Under the pieces are notes generated by a model. The model searched no databases. It worked only from the letters and a program-made list of their open reading frames with translations, and was not told the origin of the DNA. Source: an uncultured Clostridia bacterium (GTDB taxonomy: Bacteria > Bacillota > Clostridia > UBA1381). From it: a stretch of DNA of 64,000 nucleotides. Of the stretch, positions 43,327-52,504 are shown in pieces; within the stretch, counting starts at the first letter, position 1, and each line of letters starts with the position of its first letter. A program made the translations under genes and the position numbers. Location: the NCBI GenBank assembly GCA_947631085.1, contig CANRJY010000003.1, forward strand, positions 62,001-126,000, read 5' to 3'.

Positions 43327-43920
43327 ATGTATTATTATATTAAAGGAAAGCTCGCGCACAAGGATATTGATTTTGTTGTGATAGACGCGGGCGGAGTGGG
43401 CTATAAAATTAATACCTCGCAGACGAGTATGCAGATGTTCGGAGACAGGGGAGCTGACGTGCTGGCGTATACGTATCTGCACGTACGCGAGGATGTTATG
43501 GATCTGTACGGCTTCGCCGCGAAGGAGGAGCGCGAAATGTTTCTGCGGCTGCTCTCGATTTCGGGAGTAGGGCCTAAGGCGGCGCTCGCCATTTTGTCGG
43601 TTGCGACTCCGTCAAAGTTGGCTGTCGCGGTACTTACAAACGATACGAAAATCATAACGAAGGCGGCGGGCGTTGGCCCGAAGCTGGCGCAGCGCGTTAT
43701 ACTGGAGCTTAAAGATAAGCTGAAGGACGCGGATCTGCATATAGACGAAGCTGACGCGGCAGAGGCGGAGGCGGCGCAGTCGGACAGCAAGAGCGACGCG
43801 GTAAGCGCTCTCGTTGTGCTCGGCTACAGCGCGAACGAGGCGAGAGACGCGGTGCGCGGTATAGACGGTTCGCTCGAAACCGAGGAGATAATCAAAAAAG
43901 CGCTGATAAACCTGATGTAA
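43327..43920 (+). CDS. ruvA: Holliday junction branch migration protein RuvA
   Basis: A 197-residue protein. The N-terminal OB-fold is MYYYIKGKLAHKDIDFVVID, with HVREDVMDLYGFAAKEEREMF. The helix-hairpin-helix region is SISGVGPKAALAILS and AAGVGPKLAQRVILELKDKL, and a C-terminal domain binds RuvB (VSALVVLGYSANEARDAV). Cotranscribed with ruvB. Confidence 0.95.
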   Translation: MYYYIKGKLAHKDIDFVVIDAGGVGYKINTSQTSMQMFGDRGADVLAYTYLHVREDVMDLYGFAAKEEREMFLRLLSISGVGPKAALAILSVATPSKLAVAVLTNDTKIITKAAGVGPKLAQRVILELKDKLKDADLHIDEADAAEAEAAQSDSKSDAVSALVVLGYSANEARDAVRGIDGSLETEEIIKKALINLM

Positions 43921-43941
43921 TCGTAATTTGGAGGATATATT

Positions 43942-44949
43942 TTGTTTGACGAGGAAGAAAGAATTGTCACGGGCGACTTCGTTGCGGAGGACGCGGATAT
44001 CGAAGTGGGACTTCGTCCGCGCAGCTTATCGGAGTATGTCGGACAGGAGAAGGTAAAAAGCAATCTCGAAATATACATAAAGGCTGCTCTTGAACGGCGC
44101 GAGGCCCTCGACCATGTTTTGCTCTACGGCCCTCCCGGGCTCGGCAAAACGACGCTCGCGGGGATAATCGCGAACGAGATGGGCGTGAATATCCGCATAA
44201 CGTCGGGACCCGCGATCGAAAAGGCGGGAGATTTGGCGGCGATCGTCACCAATCTTTCCGAGAACGATATACTGTTTATCGACGAGATCCACAGAATGTC
44301 GAAAACCGTCGAGGAAATTCTCTATCCCGCTATGGAGGATTACGCGCTCGATATTATAATAGGAAAAGGTCCTGCGGCGAAATCGATACGCATCGAGCTT
44401 CCGAAGTTTACTCTTATCGGAGCTACGACGAGGACGGGGCTTTTAAGCGCGCCGCTCCGCGACAGATTTGGAGTTATAAGCCGATTGGAGCTGTACACTC
44501 CGGAGGAGCTTTGCCGTATAGTAAAGCGAAGCGCGGGACTTCTCGGAGTAGGCATTGACGAGGAGGGCGCGGCTGAAATAGCGTCGCGCTCGAGAGGAAC
44601 GCCGAGAATAGCGAACAGGCTGTTAAAGCGCGTGAGAGATTTCGCACAGGTAAAGCACAACGGCGAAATCAACTGCGACGTCGCGCGCGAGGCTTTGGGC
44701 AGAATGGATATTGACGAGCTTGGTCTGGACGCGATAGACAGCCGCATGATCAAGATAATGATAGAAAGCTTCGGCGGCGGACCGGTCGGTCTTGACACGA
44801 TAGCGGCGGCTGTAGGGGAGGATCCCAACACGATAGAGGACGTGTATGAGCCGTATCTTTTGCAGATAGGCTTTATCTCGCGGACGCCGCGCGGCAGAAT
44901 AGCGACAAAACCCGCGTACGATCATTTTGAAATACCGTACAGCGGATAA
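43942..44949 (+). CDS. ruvB: Holliday junction branch migration ATPase RuvB
   Basis: A 335-residue AAA+ motor. [19 protein letters not shown], Walker [12 protein letters not shown] (about residues 60-70), Walker [11 protein letters not shown], sensor [17 protein letters not shown], and the C-terminal winged helix [37 protein letters not shown]. The start is TTG 43942 after GGAGG. Confidence 0.97.
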   Translation: MFDEEERIVTGDFVAEDADIEVGLRPRSLSEYVGQEKVKSNLEIYIKAALERREALDHVLLYGPPGLGKTTLAGIIANEMGVNIRITSGPAIEKAGDLAAIVTNLSENDILFIDEIHRMSKTVEEILYPAMEDYALDIIIGKGPAAKSIRIELPKFTLIGATTRTGLLSAPLRDRFGVISRLELYTPEELCRIVKRSAGLLGVGIDEEGAAEIASRSRGTPRIANRLLKRVRDFAQVKHNGEINCDVAREALGRMDIDELGLDAIDSRMIKIMIESFGGGPVGLDTIAAAVGEDPNTIEDVYEPYLLQIGFISRTPRGRIATKPAYDHFEIPYSG

Positions 44950-44988
44950 TATAAGCATTTTATTTTTGCAGAAGGAGGAAAAGAGTAA

Positions 44989-46479
44989 ATGAGTAAATTA
45001 AAAATTTCGCTTTTGGCGGTATTAATATTTATTCTGTCAGCCGCTGTATCTGCGTCGGCGGAGCAGATGATGCTTGAATATGACGGCGCTCTGCATCTTT
45101 ATGACGGAGATGTTTACAATCTTGTTGTGAACAATCACGAAATCTACACTCCGATGAAGCCGATTGAATTTAACGACAGAGCGCTCGTTCCGGTGCGCGA
45201 GGTGTTTGAGGAATTGGGCGCGTCGGTGTACTATAACGACTCAAATCAAACGGTTGAGATTTCAAGCGACGATACTGATATCCTGATGACGATAAACAAT
45301 AATATAGCTTATGTAAACGGTGTCAGAACGGCTATACCGGACAATGTTGTGCCGAAGCTTATCGCCAAGGCGGGCGAAAGCGAGAAAACAATGGTTCCGG
45401 TAAGATTTATAAGCGAAAGCATAGGTATGAATGTGGAATTTGACGGCGATTTAAAAACAATATTCATAAATTCCGAGCATAACAGCTCTGCGGCAAACAG
45501 CTCCGCGGCGGTCAAATCGTATATAACGGCAGTGGAGCCGATAGTGACGGATGATAATCATGTTCAGATTAAGATAACGGCAAGCGGGAATGTAAGCGGC
45601 TATTCTGCGTTTGATTTGAGAGATCCAGGAAGAATAGTGGTGGATTTACCGTCATTCGGAGTCATGAATGTTGCGGAGAACATCGCGGTTAACAAGTCCG
45701 GAGTTTCTACGGTGAGAGTGGGAGTTACTCCCGAAAGAGCAAGAGTGGTCATAGACGCGGATGCCGCGTCATATAACGTAAATGCCGTTTCGGATAACGA
45801 GCTTATCATAGATATTGTGTCAAAGGTAAATCCGGTTGTGAACGTGGAAACTCAGGTAGCGGCGGCGGTGACAGATCCTTCCGCTCCGGCGGGATCAAAG
45901 CTCGTCGTTCTTGATGCGGGTCACGGCGGTCAGGACAGCGGAGCAATAGGCTCGCTGAACGGCGAAACGATTCTTGAAAAGGATCTCGCTCTTTCGATAA
46001 CACTTAAAACAAAGGAAATTCTTGAGAATAACGGATGCAGCGTAATGCTCACGAGAAGCGACGACACATTCAAAACGCTCCAGGAAAGACCTGAAATGGC
46101 GAATAACGCCAACGCGGCGGTATTTGTGAGCATACATATAAATTCAGTTGACAATGTACCGACAGCAAACGGCACCGAGGTATACTACGCGGAAACAAAC
46201 AACGGAAACGCTTACGGCGCGACAAGCTCGAATCTTGCCGAGAACATTCTCGAGCGCATGATTGCGAATATGAACTCGACCAATCGAGAGGTTAAAACCG
46301 CGCAGCATGCAGTAACAAGACTGAGCAAAATGCCCGCGGCGCTTGCCGAGGTCGGTTTTATCACAAACGATGAGGAGCTGCGTAATATGGCGTCGTCCGA
46401 TTATCAGTACAAGACCGCGCAGGGCATCGCGGAGGGTATAATGATGACTCTTGAAAACATAACTGTGCCTCAGCAATAA
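44989..46479 (+). CDS. N-acetylmuramoyl-L-alanine amidase with N-terminal copper-amine-oxidase-N and AMIN-like domains
   Basis: A 496-residue exported cell-wall hydrolase. Signal peptide at 1-25; stalk motif repeats at about 45-165 (RALVPVREVFEELGASVYY and VPVRFISESIGMNVEFD). An AMIN-like beta domain is at about 180-275 (AFDLRDPGRIVVDLP). The Amidase_3 catalytic domain is at about 300-490: VVLDAGHGGQDSGAIG with Zn His, LNGETILEKDLAL with Glu, SIHINSVDN with His and LAEVGFITNDEEL with catalytic Glu. Cleaves the lactyl-peptide amide bond in peptidoglycan. Confidence 0.92.
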   Translation: MSKLKISLLAVLIFILSAAVSASAEQMMLEYDGALHLYDGDVYNLVVNNHEIYTPMKPIEFNDRALVPVREVFEELGASVYYNDSNQTVEISSDDTDILMTINNNIAYVNGVRTAIPDNVVPKLIAKAGESEKTMVPVRFISESIGMNVEFDGDLKTIFINSEHNSSAANSSAAVKSYITAVEPIVTDDNHVQIKITASGNVSGYSAFDLRDPGRIVVDLPSFGVMNVAENIAVNKSGVSTVRVGVTPERARVVIDADAASYNVNAVSDNELIIDIVSKVNPVVNVETQVAAAVTDPSAPAGSKLVVLDAGHGGQDSGAIGSLNGETILEKDLALSITLKTKEILENNGCSVMLTRSDDTFKTLQERPEMANNANAAVFVSIHINSVDNVPTANGTEVYYAETNNGNAYGATSSNLAENILERMIANMNSTNREVKTAQHAVTRLSKMPAALAEVGFITNDEELRNMASSDYQYKTAQGIAEGIMMTLENITVPQQ

Positions 46480-46495
46480 AAATTAAACAAATTAC

Positions 46496-46525
46496 AATAA
46501 GACGGTTGCAGCCGTCTTATTTTTA
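46496..46525 (+). terminator. Terminator of the amidase gene
   Basis: The stem AATAAGACGG / CCGTCTTATT is followed by TTT. Confidence 0.85.
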
Positions 46526-46566
46526 TGATAAAATAATAAAGATTAAATATGAGAGGACGAAACTGT

Positions 46567-47634
46567 TTGAAAACATCTGATTTTTACTACGACTTACCCG
46601 AGGAGCTTATCGCGCAGGAGCCGATAGCCGACAGGAGCGCGTCGCGGCTTATGGTGCTCGACAGGGACACGGGCGCGGTAGAGCATAAGCATTTCTATGA
46701 TATAATCGACGAGCTTGACGAGGGCGACGCGCTGATTTTAAACGACACAAAGGTGCTCCCCGCGAGGCTTTACGGCGCGAAGGAGGACACGGGCGGCGCG
46801 ATAGAGTTTCTGCTTCTCCATAAGCACACGCTCGACACTTGGGAGGTGATCCTGAAGCCCGGCAGACGCGCTAAAAAGGGGGCGCGGTTCGTGTTCGGAA
46901 ACGGCGAGCTGAAGGCTGAGATACTCGATATAGTAAACGACGGAAACAGACTTGTGAAATTTTACTATGACGGCGTTTTCGAGGAGATCCTTGACCGTCT
47001 CGGCGAAATGCCGCTGCCGCCGTATATACACAAAAAGCTCGGAGACAAAAACCGTTATCAGACGGTATACGCGAAAAATCCCGGCTCCGCGGCGGCTCCG
47101 ACGGCGGGACTTCATTTCACGCCCGAGCTTTTGGAAAAAATAAAAAATAAGGGCGTAAATATAGGTTATGTCACGCTTCATGTGGGCTTGGGAACATTCA
47201 GACCGGTAAAAACGGAGGATATCGCCGACCACAAAATGCACTCGGAATTTTACATTCTGCCGTCAGAAACGGCGGATTTGGTAAACAAAACGAAAGCGTC
47301 GGGTAAGCGCGTTGTTTCGGTCGGCACGACTGCGACGAGGGTGCTCGAAACAGCCGGAATGAACGGCTTGCCGCTTACGGAAACGACGGGGTGGACGGAT
47401 ATTTTCATTTACCCGGGCAAGGAATTTCACGTTATCGACGCGCTGATAACAAATTTCCATCTTCCCGAATCGACGCTTATAATGCTCGTGTCGGCGCTCG
47501 CGGGACGGGAAAATGTGCTGAGTGCATACAAAACGGCGGTAGAGGAAAAATACAGATTTTTCTCGTTTGGAGATGCGATGCTTATTGGACGCAGGATTTC
47601 AGATGACAACAAAAAAGACGAAAAAACCTCGTAG
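46567..47634 (+). CDS. queA: S-adenosylmethionine:tRNA ribosyltransferase-isomerase
   Basis: A 355-residue enzyme of queuosine synthesis. [18 protein letters not shown] at the N-terminus, then [46 protein letters not shown] and [20 protein letters not shown] 46567 is used because AGAGGA lies 8 bp upstream and the protein then begins as its homologues do. The next core gene should be tgt, but a mobile element intervenes. Confidence 0.95.
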   Translation: MKTSDFYYDLPEELIAQEPIADRSASRLMVLDRDTGAVEHKHFYDIIDELDEGDALILNDTKVLPARLYGAKEDTGGAIEFLLLHKHTLDTWEVILKPGRRAKKGARFVFGNGELKAEILDIVNDGNRLVKFYYDGVFEEILDRLGEMPLPPYIHKKLGDKNRYQTVYAKNPGSAAAPTAGLHFTPELLEKIKNKGVNIGYVTLHVGLGTFRPVKTEDIADHKMHSEFYILPSETADLVNKTKASGKRVVSVGTTATRVLETAGMNGLPLTETTGWTDIFIYPGKEFHVIDALITNFHLPESTLIMLVSALAGRENVLSAYKTAVEEKYRFFSFGDAMLIGRRISDDNKKDEKTS

Positions 47635-47658
47635 CCATGCGGTTTACGAGGTTTTTAT
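47622..47658 (+). terminator. Terminator at the end of queA
   Basis: A 12-bp stem, AAAAACCTCGTA / TACGAGGTTTTT. It contains the queA stop codon. Confidence 0.85.
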
Positions 47659-47669
47659 TTTGATTATTG

Positions 47670-49406
47670 TTAGTACAAAAATTTGTGGGTTATGCCGTTC
47701 TTGAAGTGGATTTCGGTTATTTTGCCGTCAAAAACGACAATTTTTTGTATTACCGAATTGATAAATTTTTTGAGAATATTTGTATCAATATGCTTGACTA
47801 TTCTGTCGAAATTTACATGACGTTTTTTGGTAAGCTCCTGAGATATGATAAAGTAGCTCGCCTTTTCAAGAAATTCCTCATCGCTTATAGAGAAGGTCTC
47901 TCCGATTGTTTTGTCGATTTCCAACAGCCTCTTGTCAATTCTATCTATGTTGTCCAGCATGTTTTTGCTTTCTGTAATATATTCCGTTTCTGATATTGCG
48001 TCCTCTCCGTACAGATATATGGATTTAAGCCTGTTAATTGCACGTTCATACTTTCGCTTTTCGGTGATTAGAAGCTCCTTCTCTGTAGCTGCGATTTTGT
48101 CATCGTCAGACTCCCTCTTTGGAGGCTTGAACAGATTCTCGCTGAAACGCCGGTACACCATCATGTCATACATGTCCACAAGCCCAGCTTCATCTATAGC
48201 CTTTACTCCTTCAAACACACTCCCTCGCAAAAGCTTCTTTTGAAACACATCTAATGGAGTTGAACGTCCTATGTTGTTGCTTGCTTTCAGCATGTTTGCA
48301 ATGTAATTTAGCACGAACGGACCGATAGTGATGTCAGAAACGCACTTGTTGTCACATTCTAATAACCGTCTCCTGTTGGCGCATAGATATATAGACGGTC
48401 TATACCCTCCTGCACGAGGCTTGTCTATTGTAGCCTGATAGTTTCCTCCGCACTTTCCGCATTTTATAATACCGGCAAATATATGAGTGTTTTTTCGCTG
48501 ATATGTTTCTTGCGTTAAGCCGTTTCTATGCTTGCTCGACCTGATTGCAGCGCAACGCTCCCACTGTTCCTCGTTGATTATTGCAGGATGATGGTCTGTA
48601 ATTGTTATCCATTCCTTCTCAGGCTTAAGATAAGCCGGTGCGCCGCCCATTCCATCTTTATGGAGATTGTACTGGTATTCGCCCAAGTAGAAACGGCTTG
48701 TCAGAATTTTACATACTGTAGTAGGTGTCCAGTTGCTCCCAGACTTTGTTTTTATCCCATTAGCGTTAAATTCCTTAGTTATATCAAGGAACGAGCTACC
48801 ATTCAAATAGGCATCATACATTTTAAGTATATTTGAAGCCTCTGATTCATTTATGCTGAAAGTTTTGCTCTCCTTGTCGTAGTCATACCCATACGGCACC
48901 CTGCCGCCGTTCCATTGTCCTCCGGAAGCTCGTGACAGCATAACAGCCGTAACACGTTCGGAAGTCATGTTACGTTCAAGCTCCGCAAACACCAGAATAA
49001 TTTTGAGCATGGCTTCCCCCATAGCGGAAGACGTATCAAACTGCTCATTTTTGCTCACAAAGGTTACTCCAAGCTTCTTTAACTCTGCATACATCGAAGC
49101 AAAATCAAGAAGATTTCTGCTTATTCTGTCGATTTTCCAGACAAGGAGATGTGAGAACTCCCCCGTCCGCATCCTCGACATCATCTGCTGGTAAGCAGGT
49201 CGATATATGTTCTTTCCTGAGTAGCCGGCATCCTCGAACACTTCGTACTTGTCTGTGTCAATAACATACTTGGCATAGTTTATAAGGTCCTCACGCTGGA
49301 GCGGAAGGCTGTCCTTGTCTATCTGGTAATGCGTAGATACCCTGATGTATATAGCGCATTTTTTGCTATTAAGCACAGATTGCACATCATGGTCTTTTTT
49401 ACTCAA
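47670..49406 (-). CDS. Large serine recombinase of the second element
   Basis: A 578-residue protein. Resolvase domain with KKCAIYIRVSTHYQIDKD (nucleophile Ser24) and LVWKIDRISRNLLDFASMYA; recombinase domain about 160-290 (GRVPYGYDYDKESKTFSI). A zinc ribbon (IKCGKCGGNYQA, then YLCANRRRLLECDNKC) is at about 312-350, and a coiled coil follows at about 440-510. It belongs to a different subgroup from the recombinase at 21246. It overlaps the XRE gene upstream by 4 bp. Confidence 0.92.
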   Translation of the reverse strand: MSKKDHDVQSVLNSKKCAIYIRVSTHYQIDKDSLPLQREDLINYAKYVIDTDKYEVFEDAGYSGKNIYRPAYQQMMSRMRTGEFSHLLVWKIDRISRNLLDFASMYAELKKLGVTFVSKNEQFDTSSAMGEAMLKIILVFAELERNMTSERVTAVMLSRASGGQWNGGRVPYGYDYDKESKTFSINESEASNILKMYDAYLNGSSFLDITKEFNANGIKTKSGSNWTPTTVCKILTSRFYLGEYQYNLHKDGMGGAPAYLKPEKEWITITDHHPAIINEEQWERCAAIRSSKHRNGLTQETYQRKNTHIFAGIIKCGKCGGNYQATIDKPRAGGYRPSIYLCANRRRLLECDNKCVSDITIGPFVLNYIANMLKASNNIGRSTPLDVFQKKLLRGSVFEGVKAIDEAGLVDMYDMMVYRRFSENLFKPPKRESDDDKIAATEKELLITEKRKYERAINRLKSIYLYGEDAISETEYITESKNMLDNIDRIDKRLLEIDKTIGETFSISDEEFLEKASYFIISQELTKKRHVNFDRIVKHIDTNILKKFINSVIQKIVVFDGKITEIHFKNGITHKFLY

Positions 49407-49783
49407 AATTCCTGTCCCCCGATTTGCTCTGTCAGTTCTGCTCGCTCTGATTCGTTCAGATATTTACTGAGCAGCGCCCATATTACGTTCCTGTCGGATA
49501 ATGACGCTCTGTTGTATGCAAGAAGGAGAAGCTTTACATCGACAGGATATGAAGGATTTGCAGTTTCTATATTCGTAAGACCGATAAGGTAATCAACAGA
49601 CACGTTCAAGCATCTTGATATATCCTTCAAAATATCAATAATAGGGGGCTTGTGAATCTGAGACGTATACCTTGATATAGTAGCTTCTGTCGTTTTTGCG
49701 TTCTCTGCTACCCAACGCTGCGTTACTCCACGCTTATCTATTGTTTGTTTTAGAATTTCTCCAAACTCCGCCATAAGTATCAC
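49403..49783 (-). CDS. XRE-family HTH transcriptional regulator
   Basis: A 126-residue protein. HTH segment GEILKQTIDKRGVTQRWVAE and TTEATISRYTSQIHKPPIID, then CLNVSVDYLIGLT. Likely repressor controlling the recombinase (4-bp overlap) and the divergent genes. TTACCGTAA at about 49811 and TTACTGAACGGTAA at 49870-49883 in the intergenic region are possible operators. Confidence 0.85.
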   Translation of the reverse strand: MILMAEFGEILKQTIDKRGVTQRWVAENAKTTEATISRYTSQIHKPPIIDILKDISRCLNVSVDYLIGLTNIETANPSYPVDVKLLLLAYNRASLSDRNVIWALLSKYLNESERAELTEQIGGQEF

Positions 49784-49861
49784 CTCAAGTATATTATATA
49801 AAAAAAATTACCGTAATGTAAATATAAATTACGATTTTTATAAAAAATTTATAAAAATCAC

Positions 49862-49890
49862 TTGATAATTACTGAACGGTAAGTTATAAT
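49862..49890 (+). promoter_or_regulatory. Divergent promoter of the second element
   Basis: TTGATA (49862-49867), a 17-bp spacer containing half of an imperfect TTAC-GTAA palindrome, TATAAT (49885-49890). The overlap of promoter and palindrome suggests repression by the adjacent XRE protein. Confidence 0.65.
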
Positions 49891-49923
49891 GCAAGTATAG
49901 TAAATTTTACAAGGAGGGATAAG

Positions 49924-50040
49924 ATGAGGGCGAACAAGCTGAAAGGTAAGCGAATCGAAATGGGCTTCACGCAATCGGAAATTGCTGATTTAATAGAAAA
50001 GTCGGTCGATGCTTATGCAAAAAAAGAGCGTGGAGCATAG
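49924..50040 (+). pseudogene. Truncated HTH protein
   Basis: The 38-residue frame MRANKLKGKRIEMGFTQSEI, ADLIEKSVDAYAKKERGA covers only the first helices of a phage-type HTH protein, then stops. RBS AAGGAGGGAT is good. Followed directly by a fragment in another frame, so a deletion or frameshift is likely. Confidence 0.6.
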
Positions 50041-50159
50041 TCGATACATCTTGCCTGAACTCCAACGTCCGCGTTATGGGAAGCGCAAACGTATATATGC
50101 CGCTTAACGGCAGCATCGCGAAGATTGAGAAGATAGATTTCGACTTGGAGGCTGAGTAA
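50041..50159 (+). pseudogene. C-terminal fragment of an unidentified protein
   Basis: An open stretch without start reads VDTSCLNSNVRVMGSANVYM, PLNGSIAKIEKIDFDLEAE and stops at 50157-50159, just before the next ATG. It looks like the tail of a gene fused to the truncated HTH gene by deletion. Not recognised. Confidence 0.4.
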
Positions 50160-50333
50160 ATGGATGTAATAAGATGCTGTTATAATTGCACTTTTCGCTC
50201 TTGGAATAATAAGCATAAGCTCAATCTATGTGATTTTGACAAACACGAAATAAAAGACATCTATATGGAACTCTGCTCGAAATATGAGAGCGACATGGAA
50301 CCACACATTGAGCGCGGAAACGATAACGAATAA
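50160..50333 (+). CDS. Small Cys-containing hypothetical protein
   Basis: A 57-residue protein, MDVIRCCYNCTFRSWNNK, with a CCxxC pattern and Cys22/Cys36-like spacing suggestive of metal binding. Its ATG follows the previous stop directly. No family recognised. Confidence 0.5.
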   Translation: MDVIRCCYNCTFRSWNNKHKLNLCDFDKHEIKDIYMELCSKYESDMEPHIERGNDNE

Positions 50334-50353
50334 CATTACGGAGGTATCAGGAT

Positions 50354-50521
50354 ATGTACATAGCATCTTTGAAGGAAGCGAAAAGCCTCGCAGAAGCTGA
50401 TATTAAGCGAACGGTGTCGGTTGAGTCATTTAATGATGCCGTCGAATATTCCAGAATGAAATACAAAGCCAAAGGACCTGCATATGCGAAGCTGGCACTC
50501 GTCGATATGATAATATTCTGA
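50354..50521 (+). CDS. Small hypothetical protein
   Basis: A 55-residue protein, MYIASLKEAKSLAEADIKRT, with a helical body. RBS GGAGGTATCAGGAT. Not recognised; probably phage- or plasmid-type. Confidence 0.5.
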   Translation: MYIASLKEAKSLAEADIKRTVSVESFNDAVEYSRMKYKAKGPAYAKLALVDMIIF

Positions 50522-50584
50522 CTTGTTTAATGAAAAGTTCACAGAAGCCGCACACCTCGAAATGCAGTAAAGGAGGAAACGCAC

Positions 50585-50791
50585 ATGATTTATTTTATAG
50601 TCACGCTTGACAATGGAGGGTCAGCCGAATTTGCAGACAAAAGAAATGTAGCCGCAGAGGTAGAAGATTATCTCATAGAAGAAGGTATCGACAAAGGCGA
50701 GGCTGAGGATGCAGCCTATTGGGTTGAGGATGCTGTACCATATCAAGATTACGAGGGAGTCGGCTACAACATCGAGATTGTGACAAGATGA
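50585..50791 (+). CDS. Small acidic hypothetical protein
   Basis: A 68-residue protein, MIYFIVTLDNGGSAEFADKR, rich in Asp/Glu. RBS AAAGGAGG. Not recognised. Acidic small proteins are common in phage early regions, but no function can be assigned. Confidence 0.55.
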   Translation: MIYFIVTLDNGGSAEFADKRNVAAEVEDYLIEEGIDKGEAEDAAYWVEDAVPYQDYEGVGYNIEIVTR

Positions 50792-50813
50792 AATTGTCTT
50801 GAGAGGAGCAGCG

Positions 50814-51380
50814 ATGATAAAAGATGAACGAAAAACTGACTGCTTCGCGTACATAAGAAATGACAGAGCATACATGGATGAGTGCAGTGCGCTTAAGGCT
50901 CTGTATTGCAAGAACGGCTATGTAGCTTGTAACTTTATGATACCTGATGCCGTTATGGACGAAGATGCAATAGAACATATTGACATCACACAGTGTAACT
51001 TAGGAGATGAGGGTGTTCCTGATTGGGTTTTTGATGTGCATACCCTTATAGGAAAGAGAGCAGGAAAAACAGATTGGCAAATGAATATTGATGAGCAAAA
51101 TGCTCTAAAACCACGACAGATTTCGTTGTTTGATGAGGGTAGCTGGGCTCCTCGATATGATTACAAACAACGACATGGTTTGTGTACCGAAAAGGAGTAT
51201 CAGGCAAGTTTGGAATACAGAAAAGGACGTAAAGCAAATCCTGTTAAACCAATACCGGATTCGGAAGATAGTACAAATAGAAAAGAAATTATTTCAGAAA
51301 TAATGGATGTTCTTTACAATAATGGGTTTAAAACCGCTGCCGATTTTATCCAATGTAAATATTTCCCAACAGAACATTAA
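50814..51380 (+). CDS. Hypothetical protein of the second element
   Basis: A 188-residue soluble protein. The N-terminus is Cys-containing (KDERKTDCFAYIRNDRAYMD, ECSALKALYCKNGYVACNF) and the middle is PRQISLFDEGSWAPRYDYKQ. ATG 50814 follows GAGAGGAG. The N-terminal Cys pattern recalls small phage-associated proteins, but I cannot name a family. Ends at a terminator shared with the convergent gene. Confidence 0.6.
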   Translation: MIKDERKTDCFAYIRNDRAYMDECSALKALYCKNGYVACNFMIPDAVMDEDAIEHIDITQCNLGDEGVPDWVFDVHTLIGKRAGKTDWQMNIDEQNALKPRQISLFDEGSWAPRYDYKQRHGLCTEKEYQASLEYRKGRKANPVKPIPDSEDSTNRKEIISEIMDVLYNNGFKTAADFIQCKYFPTEH

Positions 51381-51418
51381 GCGAATAGGGGATTAAATTA
51401 TCCCCTATTCGCTTTTTT
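51379..51418. terminator. Bidirectional terminator
   Basis: A perfect 15-bp stem, AAGCGAATAGGGGAT / ATCCCCTATTCGCTT, TAAATT loop, between convergent genes. Confidence 0.85.
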
Positions 51419-52027
51419 GATGTCGTCAATAATCAAGTCTACAGATTCCCGAAGCCCGTCATATTCGCATTTTATTGGGTTAAGAGAGTTTAATTTTTTT
51501 AGATTTATAGTTTTTTGGTCTCCAAGTTTTTCATCAAGAAGTTTTGTAGGAACTATATAGAAATCCCAGTGGTCGAGAATCATAGGGTTCGCAGTAGGCT
51601 TATCTCTATATTTGTATAAACAAAAAATATAAAGAGCAGAATGTCGTTTTCTTTCATTGTCGTCACTTTTATCTATTAAATCCCAAGTTGATTTTTCGTT
51701 AGTTTTTCTTATAGAAAAACTAATATTTGCCGGCTGAGTTTGGTTCCAAGCTTGTACATAAGCCGATGTTTTAACCTCGATATAACAATTCCTATACATT
51801 AAATCCCATGACTGATTATCTGTGCGCGCTTCTGCAAAGTCTATGCCTAAAGCGTTTCCTATTACATACTCCATCATAGGACCCCTATTTCCGCTGTCAA
51901 GTATATCAGAAATGAACCACATAGCAAAATCTGAAAATGTTTTATCTAAAGGTACTCCGTAGAAGGTAAAGTGTTCGTCTCCTTTAAATAGTTTACGTCT
52001 ATAATTTTCTGTAACATTGTATTCCAT
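51398..52027 (-). CDS. Protein with PD-(D/E)XK nuclease-like motif
   Basis: A 209-residue protein. SWDLMYRNCYIEVKTSAYVQ near residue 72 has the D-x(n)-ExK pattern of PD-(D/E)XK nucleases, and upstream GPMMEYVIGNALGIDFAEAR may carry the first acidic residue. No methyltransferase lies next to it. Function is therefore an inference: restriction- or repair-type endonuclease, possibly orphaned. The other segments (HWDFYIVPTKLLDEKLGDQ) recall type-II-like restriction folds. Confidence 0.55.
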   Translation of the reverse strand: MEYNVTENYRRKLFKGDEHFTFYGVPLDKTFSDFAMWFISDILDSGNRGPMMEYVIGNALGIDFAEARTDNQSWDLMYRNCYIEVKTSAYVQAWNQTQPANISFSIRKTNEKSTWDLIDKSDDNERKRHSALYIFCLYKYRDKPTANPMILDHWDFYIVPTKLLDEKLGDQKTINLKKLNSLNPIKCEYDGLRESVDLIIDDIKKANRG

Positions 52028-52138
52028 TTGCAGCCCCTCCGTATATAATTCTAAAAGAAAAAAAACAAAAAGTCAATGAACAAAAGTGTAAGAATCATCT
52101 TTGGAAATAATGAAAACTTACGATTTTAATAATTGTTG

Positions 52139-52168
52139 ATTGACACATAAAAACAGCATGAGTTATAA
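52139..52168 (+). promoter_or_regulatory. Promoter of the ParB-like fragment
   Basis: TTGACA (about 52139-52144), an 18-bp spacer, TATAAT (about 52163-52168). Confidence 0.6.
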
Positions 52169-52234
52169 TGATATGGTAAAAAAATACGCAAAATGACTTT
52201 CCACCATTTTTGCTTTAGTAATGGAGGGTAGATT

Positions 52235-52504
52235 ATGGAAGAGAAAAGAATTGAAACAGTTACATTAAAAGCCAAAGAGCTAAAGACGGGGTTCGGCCAT
52301 CCCCGTAAAATCACGAAGAAGAAATTAGAGGAGCTTGAAGAATCGTTAGAATTGTACGGCGACTTCGGGCTTTTTTTAATTGATGAACACAACAACGTAA
52401 TTGCCGGCAATCAAAGGCTGCAAGTGATAGTCAAGAAGAATCCGGAAAGATATTTTCAGATATATACATTTCACAAGATACATCTTGGGCGAGGAAGATG
52501 TTAA
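52235..52504 (+). pseudogene. Truncated ParB/Srx-like N-terminal domain protein
   Basis: An 89-residue frame. KELKTGFGHPRKITKKKLEE, LEESLELYGDFGLFLIDEHN and NVIAGNQRLQVIVKK match the ParB-like nuclease domain of phage/mobile-element proteins. It then loses homology and ends HKIHLGRGRC. Such proteins normally continue (TEAELxAINIKDN), so the C-terminal part has been deleted. Confidence 0.65.
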
